Shown: positions 35,243 through 44,037 of the stretch, one piece after another
How positions within the stretch are numbered: the stretch's first letter is position 1
How the letters are laid out: each line of letters starts with the position of its first letter
Source: Demequina soli
GTDB lineage: Bacteria; Actinomycetota; Actinomycetes; Actinomycetales; Demequinaceae
Assembly: GCF_000971195.1 (NCBI RefSeq)
Contig: NZ_BBLZ01000004.1
Location: 372,001 to 436,000 of the forward strand
DNA length: 64,000 nt
Reading direction: 5' to 3'
Position numbers and translations under genes: made by a program
Notes under the pieces: model-generated
Database searches by the model: none
Seen by the model: only the letters and a program-made list of their open reading frames with translations
What the model was told of the DNA's origin: nothing

Positions 35243-36322
35243 CTACTGGCCCTTCTCGGCGTCCGGGTCGAACGGCTTGCCGGACCGCGTGCCGGCCTGC
35301 TCCGCCTCGCCCGAGATGCCCTCGGCCTGCCGGCGCGCCTCCTCGAGCGCGGCACGCGGGTCCGCGAGCGCGGAGGTGATGCGCGACGTGCGCTGGCGGG
35401 CACGCTCGGGATCGCGCTCGAGCGGCGCGCCCTCGTCGGTCACCCCGAAGCCGGCGGCGACGGCCTTGAGCGCTCCCGTGAACTCGGTCGGCACGAACCA
35501 CATCTGGTTGTTGTTCGCCTTCGCGACCTCGGGGAGCATCTGCAGGTACTGGTAGGACAGCAGCTTGGAGTCGGCGTCGCCCTCGTGGATGGCGTCGAAC
35601 ACCTGGAGGATCGCGCGCGCCTCGCCCTCGGCGCGGAGGATCTTGGACTGCGCCTCGCCCTCCGCCTTGAGGATCGCGGACTGCTTCTCGCCCTCGGCGG
35701 TGAGGATCGCGGACTGCTTGACGCCCTCGGCGGTGAGGATCGCGGCGCGGCGGTCGCGCTCGGCGCGCATCTGCTTCTCCATCGAGTCCTTGATCGACAG
35801 CGGCGGCTCGATCGACTTGAGCTCGACGCGGTTGACGCGGATGCCCCACTTGCCGGTCGCCTCGTCGAGCACGCCGCGCAGCTGGCCGTTGATCTGGTCG
35901 CGGCTGGTGAGCGTCTGCTCGAGGTCCATCGTGCCGACGATGTTGCGCAGCGTCGTCACGGTGAGCTGCTCGACACCGGTGATGTAGTTCGCGATCTCGT
36001 AGACCGCGGACTTCGGGTCGGTGACCTGGAAGTAGATGACGGTGTCGATCTCGACCACCAGGTTGTCGGACGTGATGACCGACTGCGGCGCGAACGAGTA
36101 CACGTTCTCGCGCAGGTCGACCTTGGCACGCACCTTGTCGATGAACGGCACGAGCAGGTGCAGCCCCGCGTCCATCGTCGCGTGGTACCGGCCGAGCCGC
36201 TCCACCAGGTACGCCTGCGTCTGCTGCACCACGATGATCGCGCGCGCGATCGCGGTGATGACGAAGATCGCGAGGACCGCGAGCGCGACCCACACGATGA
36301 TCATCCCTACGTTGTCACCCAT
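35243..36322 (-). CDS. SPFH/stomatin-family membrane protein
   Basis: A 359-residue stomatin-like protein: one N-terminal membrane helix (about 8-30), the SPFH domain (about 35-190, with VPFIDKVRAKVDLRENVY), then a coiled coil made of repeats of the type AILTAEGxKQS (about 195-245). Such proteins form rings or microdomains in the membrane and often pair with NfeD, which precedes it here with a 1-nt gap. ATG 36322 has a GGAGAGC site; the longer frame starts inside nfeD. Confidence 0.92.
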   Translation of the reverse strand: MGDNVGMIIVWVALAVLAIFVITAIARAIIVVQQTQAYLVERLGRYHATMDAGLHLLVPFIDKVRAKVDLRENVYSFAPQSVITSDNLVVEIDTVIYFQVTDPKSAVYEIANYITGVEQLTVTTLRNIVGTMDLEQTLTSRDQINGQLRGVLDEATGKWGIRVNRVELKSIEPPLSIKDSMEKQMRAERDRRAAILTAEGVKQSAILTAEGEKQSAILKAEGEAQSKILRAEGEARAILQVFDAIHEGDADSKLLSYQYLQMLPEVAKANNNQMWFVPTEFTGALKAVAAGFGVTDEGAPLERDPERARQRTSRITSALADPRAALEEARRQAEGISGEAEQAGTRSGKPFDPDAEKGQ

Positions 36323-36323
36323 C

Positions 36324-36770
36324 TCAGCTCTCCTCCTCGGGCGCGACCACGGCGGTCGCCCCATCGATCCTCAGCACGGTGACGTCGGCGCCCTCGGGGA
36401 TGGCGGGCGCATCGGCAACGGTGCGCGCCGTCCAGACCTCGCCGTTGAGCTTGACGCGGCCCCGCGTCTCCGTCACCTCGTCGATCGCGCGTGCCGACCG
36501 GCCCACGAGCGCGGCGGCGTTGGTCTGCGCCGCGCCCTCGCCCTTGGCCCGCAGCGAACGCAGCAGGTAGGGCCGCAGCAGGCCGATGAGCGCCGCCGCC
36601 ACCACGAGCGCGATGATGACGCTGAGCCACCACGGCGCCCCCAGCAGGGCCGCCACGCCTCCGGCGAGCGCGCCACCGGCCAGCATCGCGAACAGCAGGT
36701 CGAGGGTGAAGAGCTCGATCGCCCCGAGCACCATCGCCCCGATGAACCACCACAGGAACTGTTCTCCCAC
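36324..36770 (-). CDS. NfeD-like membrane protein
   Basis: A 148-residue NfeD protein with about three membrane helices (about 8-72) and a C-terminal OB-fold domain (ALVGRSARAIDEVTETRGRVK and onward). It starts at GTG 36770 with GGAGGA upstream; a TAGCGT hexamer about 20 nt before gives a short normal leader. It forms a two-gene operon with the SPFH protein, the standard NfeD-stomatin pairing; the proteins are thought to act together in membrane maintenance. Confidence 0.88.
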   Translation of the reverse strand: MGEQFLWWFIGAMVLGAIELFTLDLLFAMLAGGALAGGVAALLGAPWWLSVIIALVVAAALIGLLRPYLLRSLRAKGEGAAQTNAAALVGRSARAIDEVTETRGRVKLNGEVWTARTVADAPAIPEGADVTVLRIDGATAVVAPEEES

Positions 36771-36810
36771 GTCTTCCTCCTTGTTCTTGCGACGCTAGCA
36801 GGGGCGACGA

Positions 36811-36846
36811 GAGGCGCGCATCGTCCGCGGGGACGATGCGCGCCTC
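36811..36846. terminator. Second hairpin made of two head-to-head GCATCGTCC words
   Basis: Perfect 16-bp arms (36811-36826 and 36831-36846) around the spacer GCGG, containing GCATCGTCC at 36818 and GGACGATGC at 36831. It sits between the TSUP stop and the start of nfeD, all on the minus strand, so it probably ends the TSUP transcript. Confidence 0.62.
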
Positions 36847-36878
36847 AGGGTCGGGGTGCGCCCGGGTGGGCGTGGGGC

Positions 36879-37790
36879 TCAGGCGGCGGGCGCCTCGGCC
36901 TCCAGCGCCTCGGCGCGGCGGAGCGCCTGGTCCGCGTGATGCCCGCGCCACGCGCGGGAGATGGCCCACGCCCACGCGGCGACGATGGTCGCGTACACGG
37001 CCCAGCTGTACGGGGCGACCGCGGACAGCGCGTCGGAGTGGAGCAGGGTGCGCGCGTTGGTGAGGAGGATCATGCCTCCGACGGCGGCGCCGAGCATGCG
37101 CGGCGGGACGATGCGCACGAGGTACGCGGCGATGGGGGCGGCGACCAGGCCGCCGGCCAGCAGCGCGAGCACCCATCCGAAGTCGATGCCGGCCGAGCCG
37201 AGGCCGAGGATGAAGCCGATCGAGGCGGCGGCGGAGACGAGGAACTCGCTCGTGTCGATCGAGCCGATCACCTTGCGGGGCTCGAGGCGGCCGGTCGCGA
37301 GGATGGTGGGCGTGCCGATGGGGCCCCAGCCGCCGCCGCCCGTCGCGTCGACGAAGCCGGCGACGAGTCCGAGCGGGGCGAGGAAGCGCGAGCGCAGCGG
37401 CTGCTTGGCCTTCTCGGCGCTGACCTTGGTGCCGGTGAAGCGCGTGAGGACGTACAGGCCCAGGCCGAACAGGAGGGCCGCCATGACGGGGCCGGCGGCC
37501 TCGGTGGTGATGCTCGACAGGAACGTCGCGCCGGCGAACGCGCCGATCGCGCCGGGCACGCCGACGCGCCACACCACGCGCCAGTCGACGTTGCCGAAGC
37601 GCCAGTGGGCGACGCCCGAGGCGAGGGTGGTGCCGACCTCGGCGAGGTGCACGGTGGCCGACGCGAGCGCCGGGCTCAGGCCCACGGCGAGCATGAGCGT
37701 CGACGACGTGACGCCGTAGGCCATGCCCAGGCTGCCGTCGACGAGCTGGGCGCCGAATCCGACGATCGCCAGCAGGACGAGTGAACGCAT
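36879..37790 (-). CDS. TSUP-family (TauE/SafE) sulfite/sulfonate exporter
   Basis: A 303-residue permease with about eight membrane helices in two halves. The N-terminal GAQLVDGSLGMAYGVTS and the second-half GLVAGFVDATGGGGWGPIG are the repeated TSUP motifs. The family moves sulfur anions across the membrane. ATG 37790 has GGAGG five bases upstream. Its promoter region carries inverted repeats that fit control by the adjacent Rrf2 regulator. Confidence 0.88.
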   Translation of the reverse strand: MRSLVLLAIVGFGAQLVDGSLGMAYGVTSSTLMLAVGLSPALASATVHLAEVGTTLASGVAHWRFGNVDWRVVWRVGVPGAIGAFAGATFLSSITTEAAGPVMAALLFGLGLYVLTRFTGTKVSAEKAKQPLRSRFLAPLGLVAGFVDATGGGGWGPIGTPTILATGRLEPRKVIGSIDTSEFLVSAAASIGFILGLGSAGIDFGWVLALLAGGLVAAPIAAYLVRIVPPRMLGAAVGGMILLTNARTLLHSDALSAVAPYSWAVYATIVAAWAWAISRAWRGHHADQALRRAEALEAEAPAA

Positions 37791-37844
37791 GGGTGCCTCC
37801 GCTCGAGCCGGCCGCGGGCGCGACCATGGGTCGAGGTGAGACAA

Positions 37845-37881
37845 ACCATACCCACCTAGTAGGTAGGAATCAATCCCTACC
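37845..37881 (-). promoter_or_regulatory. Promoter and probable Rrf2 operator of the TSUP gene
   Basis: On the minus strand, TTGATT (37868-37873) and TATGGT (37845-37850) are 17 bp apart, a good sigma-70-type pair. The spacer contains ACCTACTAGGT, a perfect 5-1-5 inverted repeat, and AGGTAGG/CCTACCT arms flank the -35. A repressor bound here would block the polymerase. The stretch is AT-rich for this genome. Confidence 0.6.
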
Positions 37882-38350
37882 TGTCAGATGGGTTGATGTG
37901 GGCGTCCTCCCAGGCCGCTTGGTCGTCGACAAGCGCGCGGATCTCCCCCGGCAGCTCGCCGCTCGCGAGCTGCGCGACCGTCACCTTCTCGAGCACGTTG
38001 CGCACGCTCGCGCGCACCGCGACCCACACCGTGAGCAGCTCCGACGCGGCGCCGCCGTACTCGAGGTCGGACGGGCGCTCGCCGCGCACGAAGATGAGCG
38101 GCCCGTCGACGGCGCGCACGACGTCCGCGAGCGTGATGTCGACCGCCGGCCGGGCCAGGCGGTAGCCGCCGCCGATGCCGCGCTGGCCGACCACCAGGCC
38201 GTCGTCGCGCAGCTCCGTGAGGATGCCCTCGAGGAACTTGCGGGGGATCCCCTGGCTCGCGGAGATCTCGCCGGTGGTGCGCGGCGCGTCGGAGCGCGCG
38301 AGCTCGGCCGCCGCCCGGAGGGCGTAGTCGGCGCGGGCGGAGACCTTCAC
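37877..38350 (-). CDS. Rrf2-family transcriptional regulator without cysteines
   Basis: A 157-residue winged-helix regulator: MKVSARADYALRAAAELA, the recognition-helix region ISASQGIPRKFLEGILTELR, and wing GIGGGYRLARP. It has no cysteine at all, so it cannot bind an Fe-S cluster like IscR or NsrR; CymR-type Rrf2 proteins, which govern sulfur metabolism by partner or ligand binding, are a better analogy. It lies immediately upstream of the TSUP gene and 3 nt after the ABC ATPase. Confidence 0.88.
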   Translation of the reverse strand: MKVSARADYALRAAAELARSDAPRTTGEISASQGIPRKFLEGILTELRDDGLVVGQRGIGGGYRLARPAVDITLADVVRAVDGPLIFVRGERPSDLEYGGAASELLTVWVAVRASVRNVLEKVTVAQLASGELPGEIRALVDDQAAWEDAHINPSDR

Positions 38351-38353
38351 GGG

Positions 38354-39136
38354 TCAGCCGCGGCGCGCGGAGAAGCGGCCGCCGTTGGCGGTCAGCTCCA
38401 CCGGCATGCCGTAGGTGGCGGAGAGGTTCTCGGACGTGAGCGTCTCGGCGATCGGGCCCGCGGCGACGATGCGCCCCTCGCGCAGCAGCAGCACGTGGGT
38501 GAAGCCCACGGGGATCTCCTCGACGTGGTGGGTCACCATGACGAGCGCCGGCGAGCGGTCGTCGGCGGCGAGCTCGGTCAGCGCGGACAGCAGCTCCTCG
38601 CGACCGCCCAGGTCGAGGCCCGCGGCGGGCTCGTCGAGCAGGAGCAGCTCCGGGTCGGGCATGAGGGAGCGCGCGACCTGCACGCGCTTGCGCTCGCCCT
38701 CGCTCAGGGTGCCGAACTCGCGCTCGGCGAAGGTCTCCATCCCGAACGCCCACAGGAGCGCGTCCGCGCGCTCCTCGTCGAACGAGTCGTACTCCTCCTG
38801 CCAGCGGCCCGTCACGCCGTGCGCCGCCGTCATGACGACGTTGCGGACGGTCTCGTGCGACGGGATGCGGTCGGCGAGCGCCGCGCTCGACAGGCCCACG
38901 CGCACCCGCAGCTCGCGGGTGTCGGTGTCGCCGAGCGTCTCGCCGAGGATGGTCGCGCGCCCCTCGGTCGGGAACATGCGCGCCGAGGCGATCGACATGA
39001 GGGTGGTCTTGCCCGCGCCGTTGGGTCCGAGGACCACCCAGCGGTCCGTGTCGGAGACGCTCCAGGACACCTCCCGCAGGATCTCGTTGTCACCACGGCG
39101 GACGCGCACGCCCTCGAACTCGAGCACCTCAGTCAT
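38354..39136 (-). CDS. ABC transporter ATP-binding protein
   Basis: A 260-residue single ATPase: Walker A GPNGAGKTT (about 38-46), signature LSEGERKRV, Walker B LLLLDEPAAGLD, H-loop VTHHVEEIP. It resembles the YlmA/ModF-like group. No permease lies next to it, so the partner is unknown. A TAGGCT -10 lies 8 nt before the ATG. The Rrf2 gene follows after 3 nt. Confidence 0.88.
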   Translation of the reverse strand: MTEVLEFEGVRVRRGDNEILREVSWSVSDTDRWVVLGPNGAGKTTLMSIASARMFPTEGRATILGETLGDTDTRELRVRVGLSSAALADRIPSHETVRNVVMTAAHGVTGRWQEEYDSFDEERADALLWAFGMETFAEREFGTLSEGERKRVQVARSLMPDPELLLLDEPAAGLDLGGREELLSALTELAADDRSPALVMVTHHVEEIPVGFTHVLLLREGRIVAAGPIAETLTSENLSATYGMPVELTANGGRFSARRG

Positions 39137-39144
39137 GGCAGGTG

Positions 39145-39150
39145 AGCCTA
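39145..39150 (-). promoter_or_regulatory. -10 hexamer TAGGCT, putative leaderless promoter
   Basis: TAGGCT on the minus strand, 8 nt before the ABC ATPase ATG and overlapping the glgA stop codon region (glgA ends at 39148). Confidence 0.45.
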
Positions 39151-40350
39151 TCCAAGAATGGAGCGGTAGACGCTCAGCGTCCGCTCCCCGATCGCCTCCC
39201 ACGAGAAGCTCTCGGCGGCGCGTCGGCGGCCCGCCTCGCCCATCGCCTTCGCGCGGTCGACGTCGGAGACCATGGCGGTCAGCGCGGCGGCGAGATCGGA
39301 GACGAAGGCCTCGGGGTCGCGAGGCGTGCCGGTGCCGTCCTGCTCCTGGTCGATCTCGACCAGCGTGCCGATCTCGCCGTCCACCACGACCTCGGGGATG
39401 CCTCCGGTGGCGGTCGCGACGACGGGCAGGCCCACGGCCATCGCCTCGAGGTTGACGATGCCGAGCGGCTCGTACACCGACGGGCAGACGAACGTCGTGC
39501 ACGCGTCGAGCACCGCCACGAGGTCGGCGCGCGGCAGCATCCTCTCGATCCACACGATGCCGTCGCGGGTCTCCTGCAGCGTGGCGACCGCGCCCGAGAC
39601 CTCCGCGGCGATCTCCTTGGTGTCCGGCGCTCCCGCGCACAGCACCACCTGGACGTCCTGGGGCAGCCGCTCGACCGCCTTGAGGAAGTAGGGCAGGCCC
39701 TTCTGGCGGGTGATGCGGCCGACGAAGACGATCGCGGGACGGTCGGGGTCGATGCCGTGCTCGGCGACGACCGCATCGGCGTGCGCGCGCGCCTCGTCGG
39801 TCGCGGGCGCGGCCCACGCGTCGACGTCGATGCCGTTGTGGACCACGTGGACCTTGCCCGGGTCGACCTCCGGGTACGAGCGCAGGACATCCTTGCGCAT
39901 GCCGTCCGACACCGCGATGATGCCGTCCGCGCCCTCGTACGCGGTCTTCTCGATCCAGCTCGAGACGCGGTAGCCGCCACCGAGCTGCTCGGCCTTCCAC
40001 GGGCGCATCGGCTCGAGCGAGTGCGCGGACAGGACGTGCGGGATCCCGTGGAGCCGCGCGGCGAGGTGGCCGGCCATGTTGGCGTACCAGGTGTGCGAGT
40101 GCACGAGGTCGGCGCCGCCGCAGTCCTTCGCCATCGGCAGGTTGTGCGCGAGCACGTCGAGAGACGCGTCGCCCACTCCCCCGCCGAGCGCGTCGTACCC
40201 GGTCACGCCGGGCTCGTCGCGGGGTCCGTCGAACGCCCGGACGCGGACGTCCACGTGCTCGCGCAGCACCGCCGCGAGCTCCGTGACGTGCACTCCGGCG
40301 CCTCCGTAGATGTGGGGCGGGTACTCGCGGGTGAGGATGTCGACGCGCAT
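39148..40350 (-). CDS. glgA: GT4 glycogen synthase / ADP-glucose glucosyltransferase
   Basis: A 400-residue GT4-family transferase: [14 protein letters not shown] (donor-site loop), [22 protein letters not shown] and the catalytic E-x7-E in [12 protein letters not shown]. It uses ADP-glucose made by the divergent glgC. Its mycobacterial counterpart (Rv1212c) makes maltose-1-phosphate and is also called GlgM, so either role is possible. A leaderless-type TAGCGT lies 7 nt upstream. Confidence 0.92.
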   Translation of the reverse strand: MRVDILTREYPPHIYGGAGVHVTELAAVLREHVDVRVRAFDGPRDEPGVTGYDALGGGVGDASLDVLAHNLPMAKDCGGADLVHSHTWYANMAGHLAARLHGIPHVLSAHSLEPMRPWKAEQLGGGYRVSSWIEKTAYEGADGIIAVSDGMRKDVLRSYPEVDPGKVHVVHNGIDVDAWAAPATDEARAHADAVVAEHGIDPDRPAIVFVGRITRQKGLPYFLKAVERLPQDVQVVLCAGAPDTKEIAAEVSGAVATLQETRDGIVWIERMLPRADLVAVLDACTTFVCPSVYEPLGIVNLEAMAVGLPVVATATGGIPEVVVDGEIGTLVEIDQEQDGTGTPRDPEAFVSDLAAALTAMVSDVDRAKAMGEAGRRRAAESFSWEAIGERTLSVYRSILG

Positions 40351-40357
40351 GTCCCCC

Positions 40358-40363
40358 ACGCTA
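40358..40363 (-). promoter_or_regulatory. -10 hexamer TAGCGT, putative leaderless glgA promoter
   Basis: TAGCGT on the minus strand, 7 nt before the glgA ATG. Confidence 0.5.
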
Positions 40364-40408
40364 GCGGCTCGCCCCACGAAGAGCCTGCGACGTGCCCGCT
40401 TCGCCCCC

Positions 40409-40414
40409 TATGCT
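40409..40414 (+). promoter_or_regulatory. -10 hexamer TATGCT, putative leaderless glgC promoter
   Basis: TATGCT, 6 nt before the glgC ATG; it diverges from the glgA promoter about 45 bp away. Confidence 0.55.
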
Positions 40415-40420
40415 GGGTCT

Positions 40421-41662
40421 ATGCCAGCGCCAAAGGTACTTGCCATCGTCCTTGCAGGAGGTGAGGGCAAGCGCCTGATGCCCCTCACCGCGTCACGCGC
40501 CAAGCCCGCGGTGCCGTTCGGCGGCACCTATCGGCTCGTCGACTTCGCGCTGAGCAACCTCATCAACTCGCGCTACCTCCACGTCGTCGTGCTCACGCAG
40601 TACAAGTCGCACTCGCTCGACCGCCACATCGCGCGCACCTGGCGCATGTCGCCGCTGCTGGGCAACTACGTGGCGCCGGTGCCCGCGCAGCAGCGTCGCG
40701 GCCCGCACTGGTACCTCGGCAGCGCCGACGCGATCTACCAGACCGTCAACATCATCGAGGACGAGCAGCCCGACATCGTCGTGATCGTCGGCGCCGACCA
40801 CGTCTACCGCATGGACTTCTCACAGATGGTCGACGCGCACATCGCGTCGGGCGCCGAGTTCACGGTCGCCGGCATCCGCCAGCCGATCGGCCTCGCCGAC
40901 CAGTTCGGCGTCATCGACATCGACCCGTCGCACCCCGACCGCATCCGCGAGTTCCTCGAGAAGCCCAAGGACCCGAACGGGCTGCCCGACAGCCCCGGCG
41001 AGATCCTCGCGTCGATGGGCAACTACGTCGCCAACGTCGATGCCCTCATGGCGGCGCTCACCGCGGACGCGGAGAACCCCGCGTCGAAGCACGACATGGG
41101 CGGCGACATCGTCCCCTGGTTCGTCGAGCGCGGCGAGTGCGGCTTCTACGACTTCATCGACAACGACGTCCCCGGCTCGACCGATCGCGACCGCGACTAC
41201 TGGCGCGACGTGGGAACGCTCGACATGTACTACGACGCCCACATGGACCTCATCGCGGTCCAGCCGGTGTTCAACGTGTACAACGACCGCTGGCCCGTCC
41301 ACCAGGGCCTCATCACGCACGCGCCGGCCAAGTTCATCCACTCCGAGGAGGGCCGCCTGGGCCACGCCGCGGACTCGATCGTCTCCCCCGGCGTCATCGT
41401 GTCGGGCGCGACGGTCACCGGCTCCGTGCTGTCCCCCGGCGTCCGGCTCCACTCGTGGTCGACGGTCTCGGACTCCGTGCTCCTCGACGGCGCACAGATC
41501 CACCGTCACGCGCAGGTCCACCGCGCGATCCTCGACAAGAACGTCGTGATCCAGGAGGGCGCCCGCGTGGGCATCGACCGCGAGGCGGACCTCGCCCGCG
41601 GCTACACGGTCACCGAGAGCGGCATCACCGTGGTCGCGAAGGGCACGGTCGTCACGGCATGA
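40421..41662 (+). CDS. glgC: Glucose-1-phosphate adenylyltransferase
   Basis: GlgC makes ADP-glucose from glucose-1-phosphate and ATP, the committed step of glycogen synthesis. The 413 residues begin [18 protein letters not shown] (nucleotide-binding loop), followed by [41 protein letters not shown] and [10 protein letters not shown]-terminal left-handed beta-helix (about 290-410) has the hexapeptide repeats. It overlaps serB as ATGA. Confidence 0.96.
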   Translation: MPAPKVLAIVLAGGEGKRLMPLTASRAKPAVPFGGTYRLVDFALSNLINSRYLHVVVLTQYKSHSLDRHIARTWRMSPLLGNYVAPVPAQQRRGPHWYLGSADAIYQTVNIIEDEQPDIVVIVGADHVYRMDFSQMVDAHIASGAEFTVAGIRQPIGLADQFGVIDIDPSHPDRIREFLEKPKDPNGLPDSPGEILASMGNYVANVDALMAALTADAENPASKHDMGGDIVPWFVERGECGFYDFIDNDVPGSTDRDRDYWRDVGTLDMYYDAHMDLIAVQPVFNVYNDRWPVHQGLITHAPAKFIHSEEGRLGHAADSIVSPGVIVSGATVTGSVLSPGVRLHSWSTVSDSVLLDGAQIHRHAQVHRAILDKNVVIQEGARVGIDREADLARGYTVTESGITVVAKGTVVTA

Positions 41663-42291
41663 GGTTGTGCGTCCTCGACGTCGATTCCACCCTGATCACC
41701 GCCGAGGTCATCGAGCTCATCGCCGCCCGCGCGGGCACGCGCGAGCTCGTGGCCGAGATCACCGAGCGCGCGATGCGCGGCGAGCTGGACTTCGCGGCTT
41801 CCCTGCGCGAGCGCGTGGCCACGCTGGCCGGCATCCCCGACTCCGTGTTCGCCGAGGTGCGCGCCGAGGTCGAGTTCACGCCCGGCGCGCCCGAGCTCAT
41901 CGCGGGCCTCCAGGCGGAGGGCTGGGAGGTCGCGCTGGTGTCGGGCGGCTTCGAGGAGATCGTCGGCTCGCTCGCCGCGTCCGTGGGGATCACCCGGTTC
42001 CGCGCCAACCGCCTCGAGGTGGACGATGCGCGGCTCACCGGCCGCACGATCGGCCCCGTCATCGACCGGGCGGCCAAGGCGGCGACGCTGCGCGAGTTCG
42101 CGGCCGAGGTCGGCTGCGCGCTCGAGGACGCGGTCGCGATCGGCGACGGCGCCAACGACCTCGACATGATGGGCGTCGCGGGCCTCGGCATCGCCTGGCA
42201 CGCCAAGCCGATCGTGCAGGAGCAGGCGGACATCGCCCTCAACGGCGCGCGTCTCGACGAGGCGCTGCCGCTCATCCTCGCGCGCGGCTGA
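41659..42291 (+). CDS. serB: Phosphoserine phosphatase
   Basis: A 210-residue HAD phosphatase for the last step of serine synthesis. The nucleophile motif is LDVDST (Asp7/Asp9), then [12 protein letters not shown], the lysine in DRAAKAATL and [12 protein letters not shown]. The N-terminal ACT domain of longer SerB forms is absent. It is coupled to glgC by ATGA and is followed by a strong terminator. Confidence 0.93.
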   Translation: MRLCVLDVDSTLITAEVIELIAARAGTRELVAEITERAMRGELDFAASLRERVATLAGIPDSVFAEVRAEVEFTPGAPELIAGLQAEGWEVALVSGGFEEIVGSLAASVGITRFRANRLEVDDARLTGRTIGPVIDRAAKAATLREFAAEVGCALEDAVAIGDGANDLDMMGVAGLGIAWHAKPIVQEQADIALNGARLDEALPLILARG

Positions 42292-42319
42292 TCGCCGCCC
42301 TTCCCCGCATCACCGCCTC

Positions 42320-42361
42320 GAGAGCGGCGTGGCATGCACGTGCCGCGCCGCTCTCCGTTTT
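42320..42361 (+). terminator. Intrinsic terminator after serB
   Basis: A 10-bp stem GAGAGCGGCG (42320-42329) with CGCCGCTCTC (42346-42355), an inner GGCA/TGCC stem, then CGTTTT. This is the clearest intrinsic terminator in the window. The next 200 bp (42362-42558) up to the convergent GH88-like gene hold no gene I can support. Confidence 0.85.
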
Positions 42362-42558
42362 CACGTGGTTGCGAACGCGTGGCGCGCGTCCTCGAGGGTG
42401 CTCCATCGCGGTCCCTCGCAGGCCCATGCCATATACCAGGGATGATGTGCGGGGCGCCCGCGCTCCCCCGGTGCGCGAGCGCGGCGATGCGTTCGCAATT
42501 GCGTGAAAACGGCGAGCGCGGCGCACAGGTGGTGCCGGTGTACCCGCGGGAGGGTGGA

Positions 42559-43524
42559 TCAGGTCAGCCGGGACGCCGCCGCGATCGCCAGGATCGCGAA
42601 GGCCTGGGCCTCCGCGCTGGTGCCCGAGCGGTCGAAGCCGGGCGCGCCGCAGACCTCGCGGACGATCCCGTCCTCCCCGACCGAGGCGAGGGCCGCCTCC
42701 GCCCAGCGCGCCGCATCGTCCGCATACGAGGCCGGCAGCCAGCCGTCCGCCACGCCCGTGAAGGCCGCGTAGGCGAGCATGAGGCCGGCACCGCCGTCGA
42801 CGAAGGTCGACGGGTCGTCGAGCACGTCGTGGAAGCGGCCGTCCGGGCGCTCGAAGGCTGTGCACGCGTCGATCAGCTCGCGCGCCTCGCGCTCCCAGCG
42901 CGCGCGCACGGTGTCGGCCTCGACGCCGAGGTGCAGGGCACGCGCGAGGCCCGCCGCCACCCAGCCGCTCCCGGACGCCCAGAAGGCGTCGCGCGCGAAC
43001 TCGCCGGAGGCCATGTCGTAGCGGTGCCGGTACAACCCGGTCCCGGCGTCCCACAGCTGCTCGCGGTGCATGCGGTACTGCATGTCCGCCGGCGCGAGGT
43101 CGCCGGACGCGACGAGCGCGGGCACCACCATGTAGACGGAGTCCGCCCACACCTCGGTCGAGCCCTTGAGGTGGTGGAGCACGCCCCAGTCGTCGCGCGG
43201 CGAGTGCCGGAGCAGCCACCAGCGCTGGCGCTGCGCGGCCTCGGCGGCCGGCGCATCGTCCTCACCCAGGAGGAGCGTCGCCTCGAGGAGGGGGCCGGAG
43301 TTGACGGCCCCCGCATCGTCCATCGCGCCGAGCTGGCCGTCCGCGTCCTGGCGCGTGACAGCGTCCCGCGCGAGCATGCGCGCGAGGCCCAGGTGACCCG
43401 AGTCGATCGCGGCGTGCGTCGCGACGCCCTGCTCCCACGCGAAGCGCTGCATCGAGAGCAGCGCGCGCCACAGCGGCGCGGTGTCGCGGGAGGCGAGGGA
43501 CGGCGCGGGTACGGTGCCGCTCAC
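42559..43524 (-). CDS. GH88/GH105-like unsaturated glycosyl hydrolase
   Basis: A 321-residue cytoplasmic protein (no signal peptide) with an alpha/alpha-barrel pattern. WADSVYMVVPALV and DAFWASGSGWVAAGLARAL match the conserved WxDxxxM and FWxxGxGW segments of GH88/GH105 enzymes, which cleave unsaturated uronic acids from lyase products. GTG 43524 overlaps the sixA stop as GTGA. Three GCATCGTCC words lie inside it (42713, 43253, 43313), each encoding Asp-Asp-Ala. Specific substrate unknown. Confidence 0.75.
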   Translation of the reverse strand: MSGTVPAPSLASRDTAPLWRALLSMQRFAWEQGVATHAAIDSGHLGLARMLARDAVTRQDADGQLGAMDDAGAVNSGPLLEATLLLGEDDAPAAEAAQRQRWWLLRHSPRDDWGVLHHLKGSTEVWADSVYMVVPALVASGDLAPADMQYRMHREQLWDAGTGLYRHRYDMASGEFARDAFWASGSGWVAAGLARALHLGVEADTVRARWEREARELIDACTAFERPDGRFHDVLDDPSTFVDGGAGLMLAYAAFTGVADGWLPASYADDAARWAEAALASVGEDGIVREVCGAPGFDRSGTSAEAQAFAILAIAAASRLT

Positions 43525-44033
43525 TCCTCGACGTCGCGGCCGGACAGCACCGCGACGAGGCGACCGCAGCGCGAGGTGACCTCGGACCACGGGCAGTCGA
43601 ACTCGAGCACCGCGGCGGTCGCGGTCGGCAGGCCATGCGCGACGCGCTGGAGCGCGGTCTTGTCCGAGCCGGGCCCCGCAAGGTGGGCGGCGGCCGCGGA
43701 CGAGGTCGGCTCGTGGCCGACGATCACCACGGTGTCGGTGTCGCCGAGCCCGTGCAGGACCTCGAGGATGCCGCCGACGTGGGTCTCGTACAGCTCGTCC
43801 TCGGTGACCGTCTCGCACGCGGGCAGGCCGGCCGCCATGAGCTTCCACGTCTGCTGCGTGCGCACCGACGGCGACACGAGCGCGAGGGTGGGCGTGTAGC
43901 CGGCCTCCGCGATCACCTGGCCCAGGCGCGTCGAGGCCTTGCGGCCGATGAGCTCGAGGGCGCGGGCGGAGTCGTCGAGTCCGGCCGCGGGGGCCTCCGC
44001 CTTGGCGTGGCGGGCGAGGATCAGCGTGGGCAC
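43521..44033 (-). CDS. sixA: SixA-type phosphohistidine phosphatase
   Basis: A 170-residue histidine-phosphatase-superfamily protein. The catalytic RHAKAEAP (His9) and the second His in VVIVGHEPTS are present; the short length fits SixA rather than phosphoglycerate mutase. The start is GTG 44033, 4 nt after fabI. The gene order fabG-fabI-sixA is common in actinobacteria; the target phosphoprotein is unknown. Confidence 0.88.
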   Translation of the reverse strand: MPTLILARHAKAEAPAAGLDDSARALELIGRKASTRLGQVIAEAGYTPTLALVSPSVRTQQTWKLMAAGLPACETVTEDELYETHVGGILEVLHGLGDTDTVVIVGHEPTSSAAAAHLAGPGSDKTALQRVAHGLPTATAAVLEFDCPWSEVTSRCGRLVAVLSGRDVEE

Positions 44034-44037
44034 GGTG

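Noticed and set aside
35650..35780. Tandem repeats in the SPFH gene as a possible CRISPR-like array
   Set aside because: They encode the in-frame AILTAEGxKQS coiled-coil repeats of stomatin-type proteins and have no spacers.
42334..43899. Plus-strand open frames in and after the 42.3-42.5 kb gap
   Set aside because: They run into the antisense of the GH88-like gene and have no family match; the gap follows a strong terminator and has no ribosome site.
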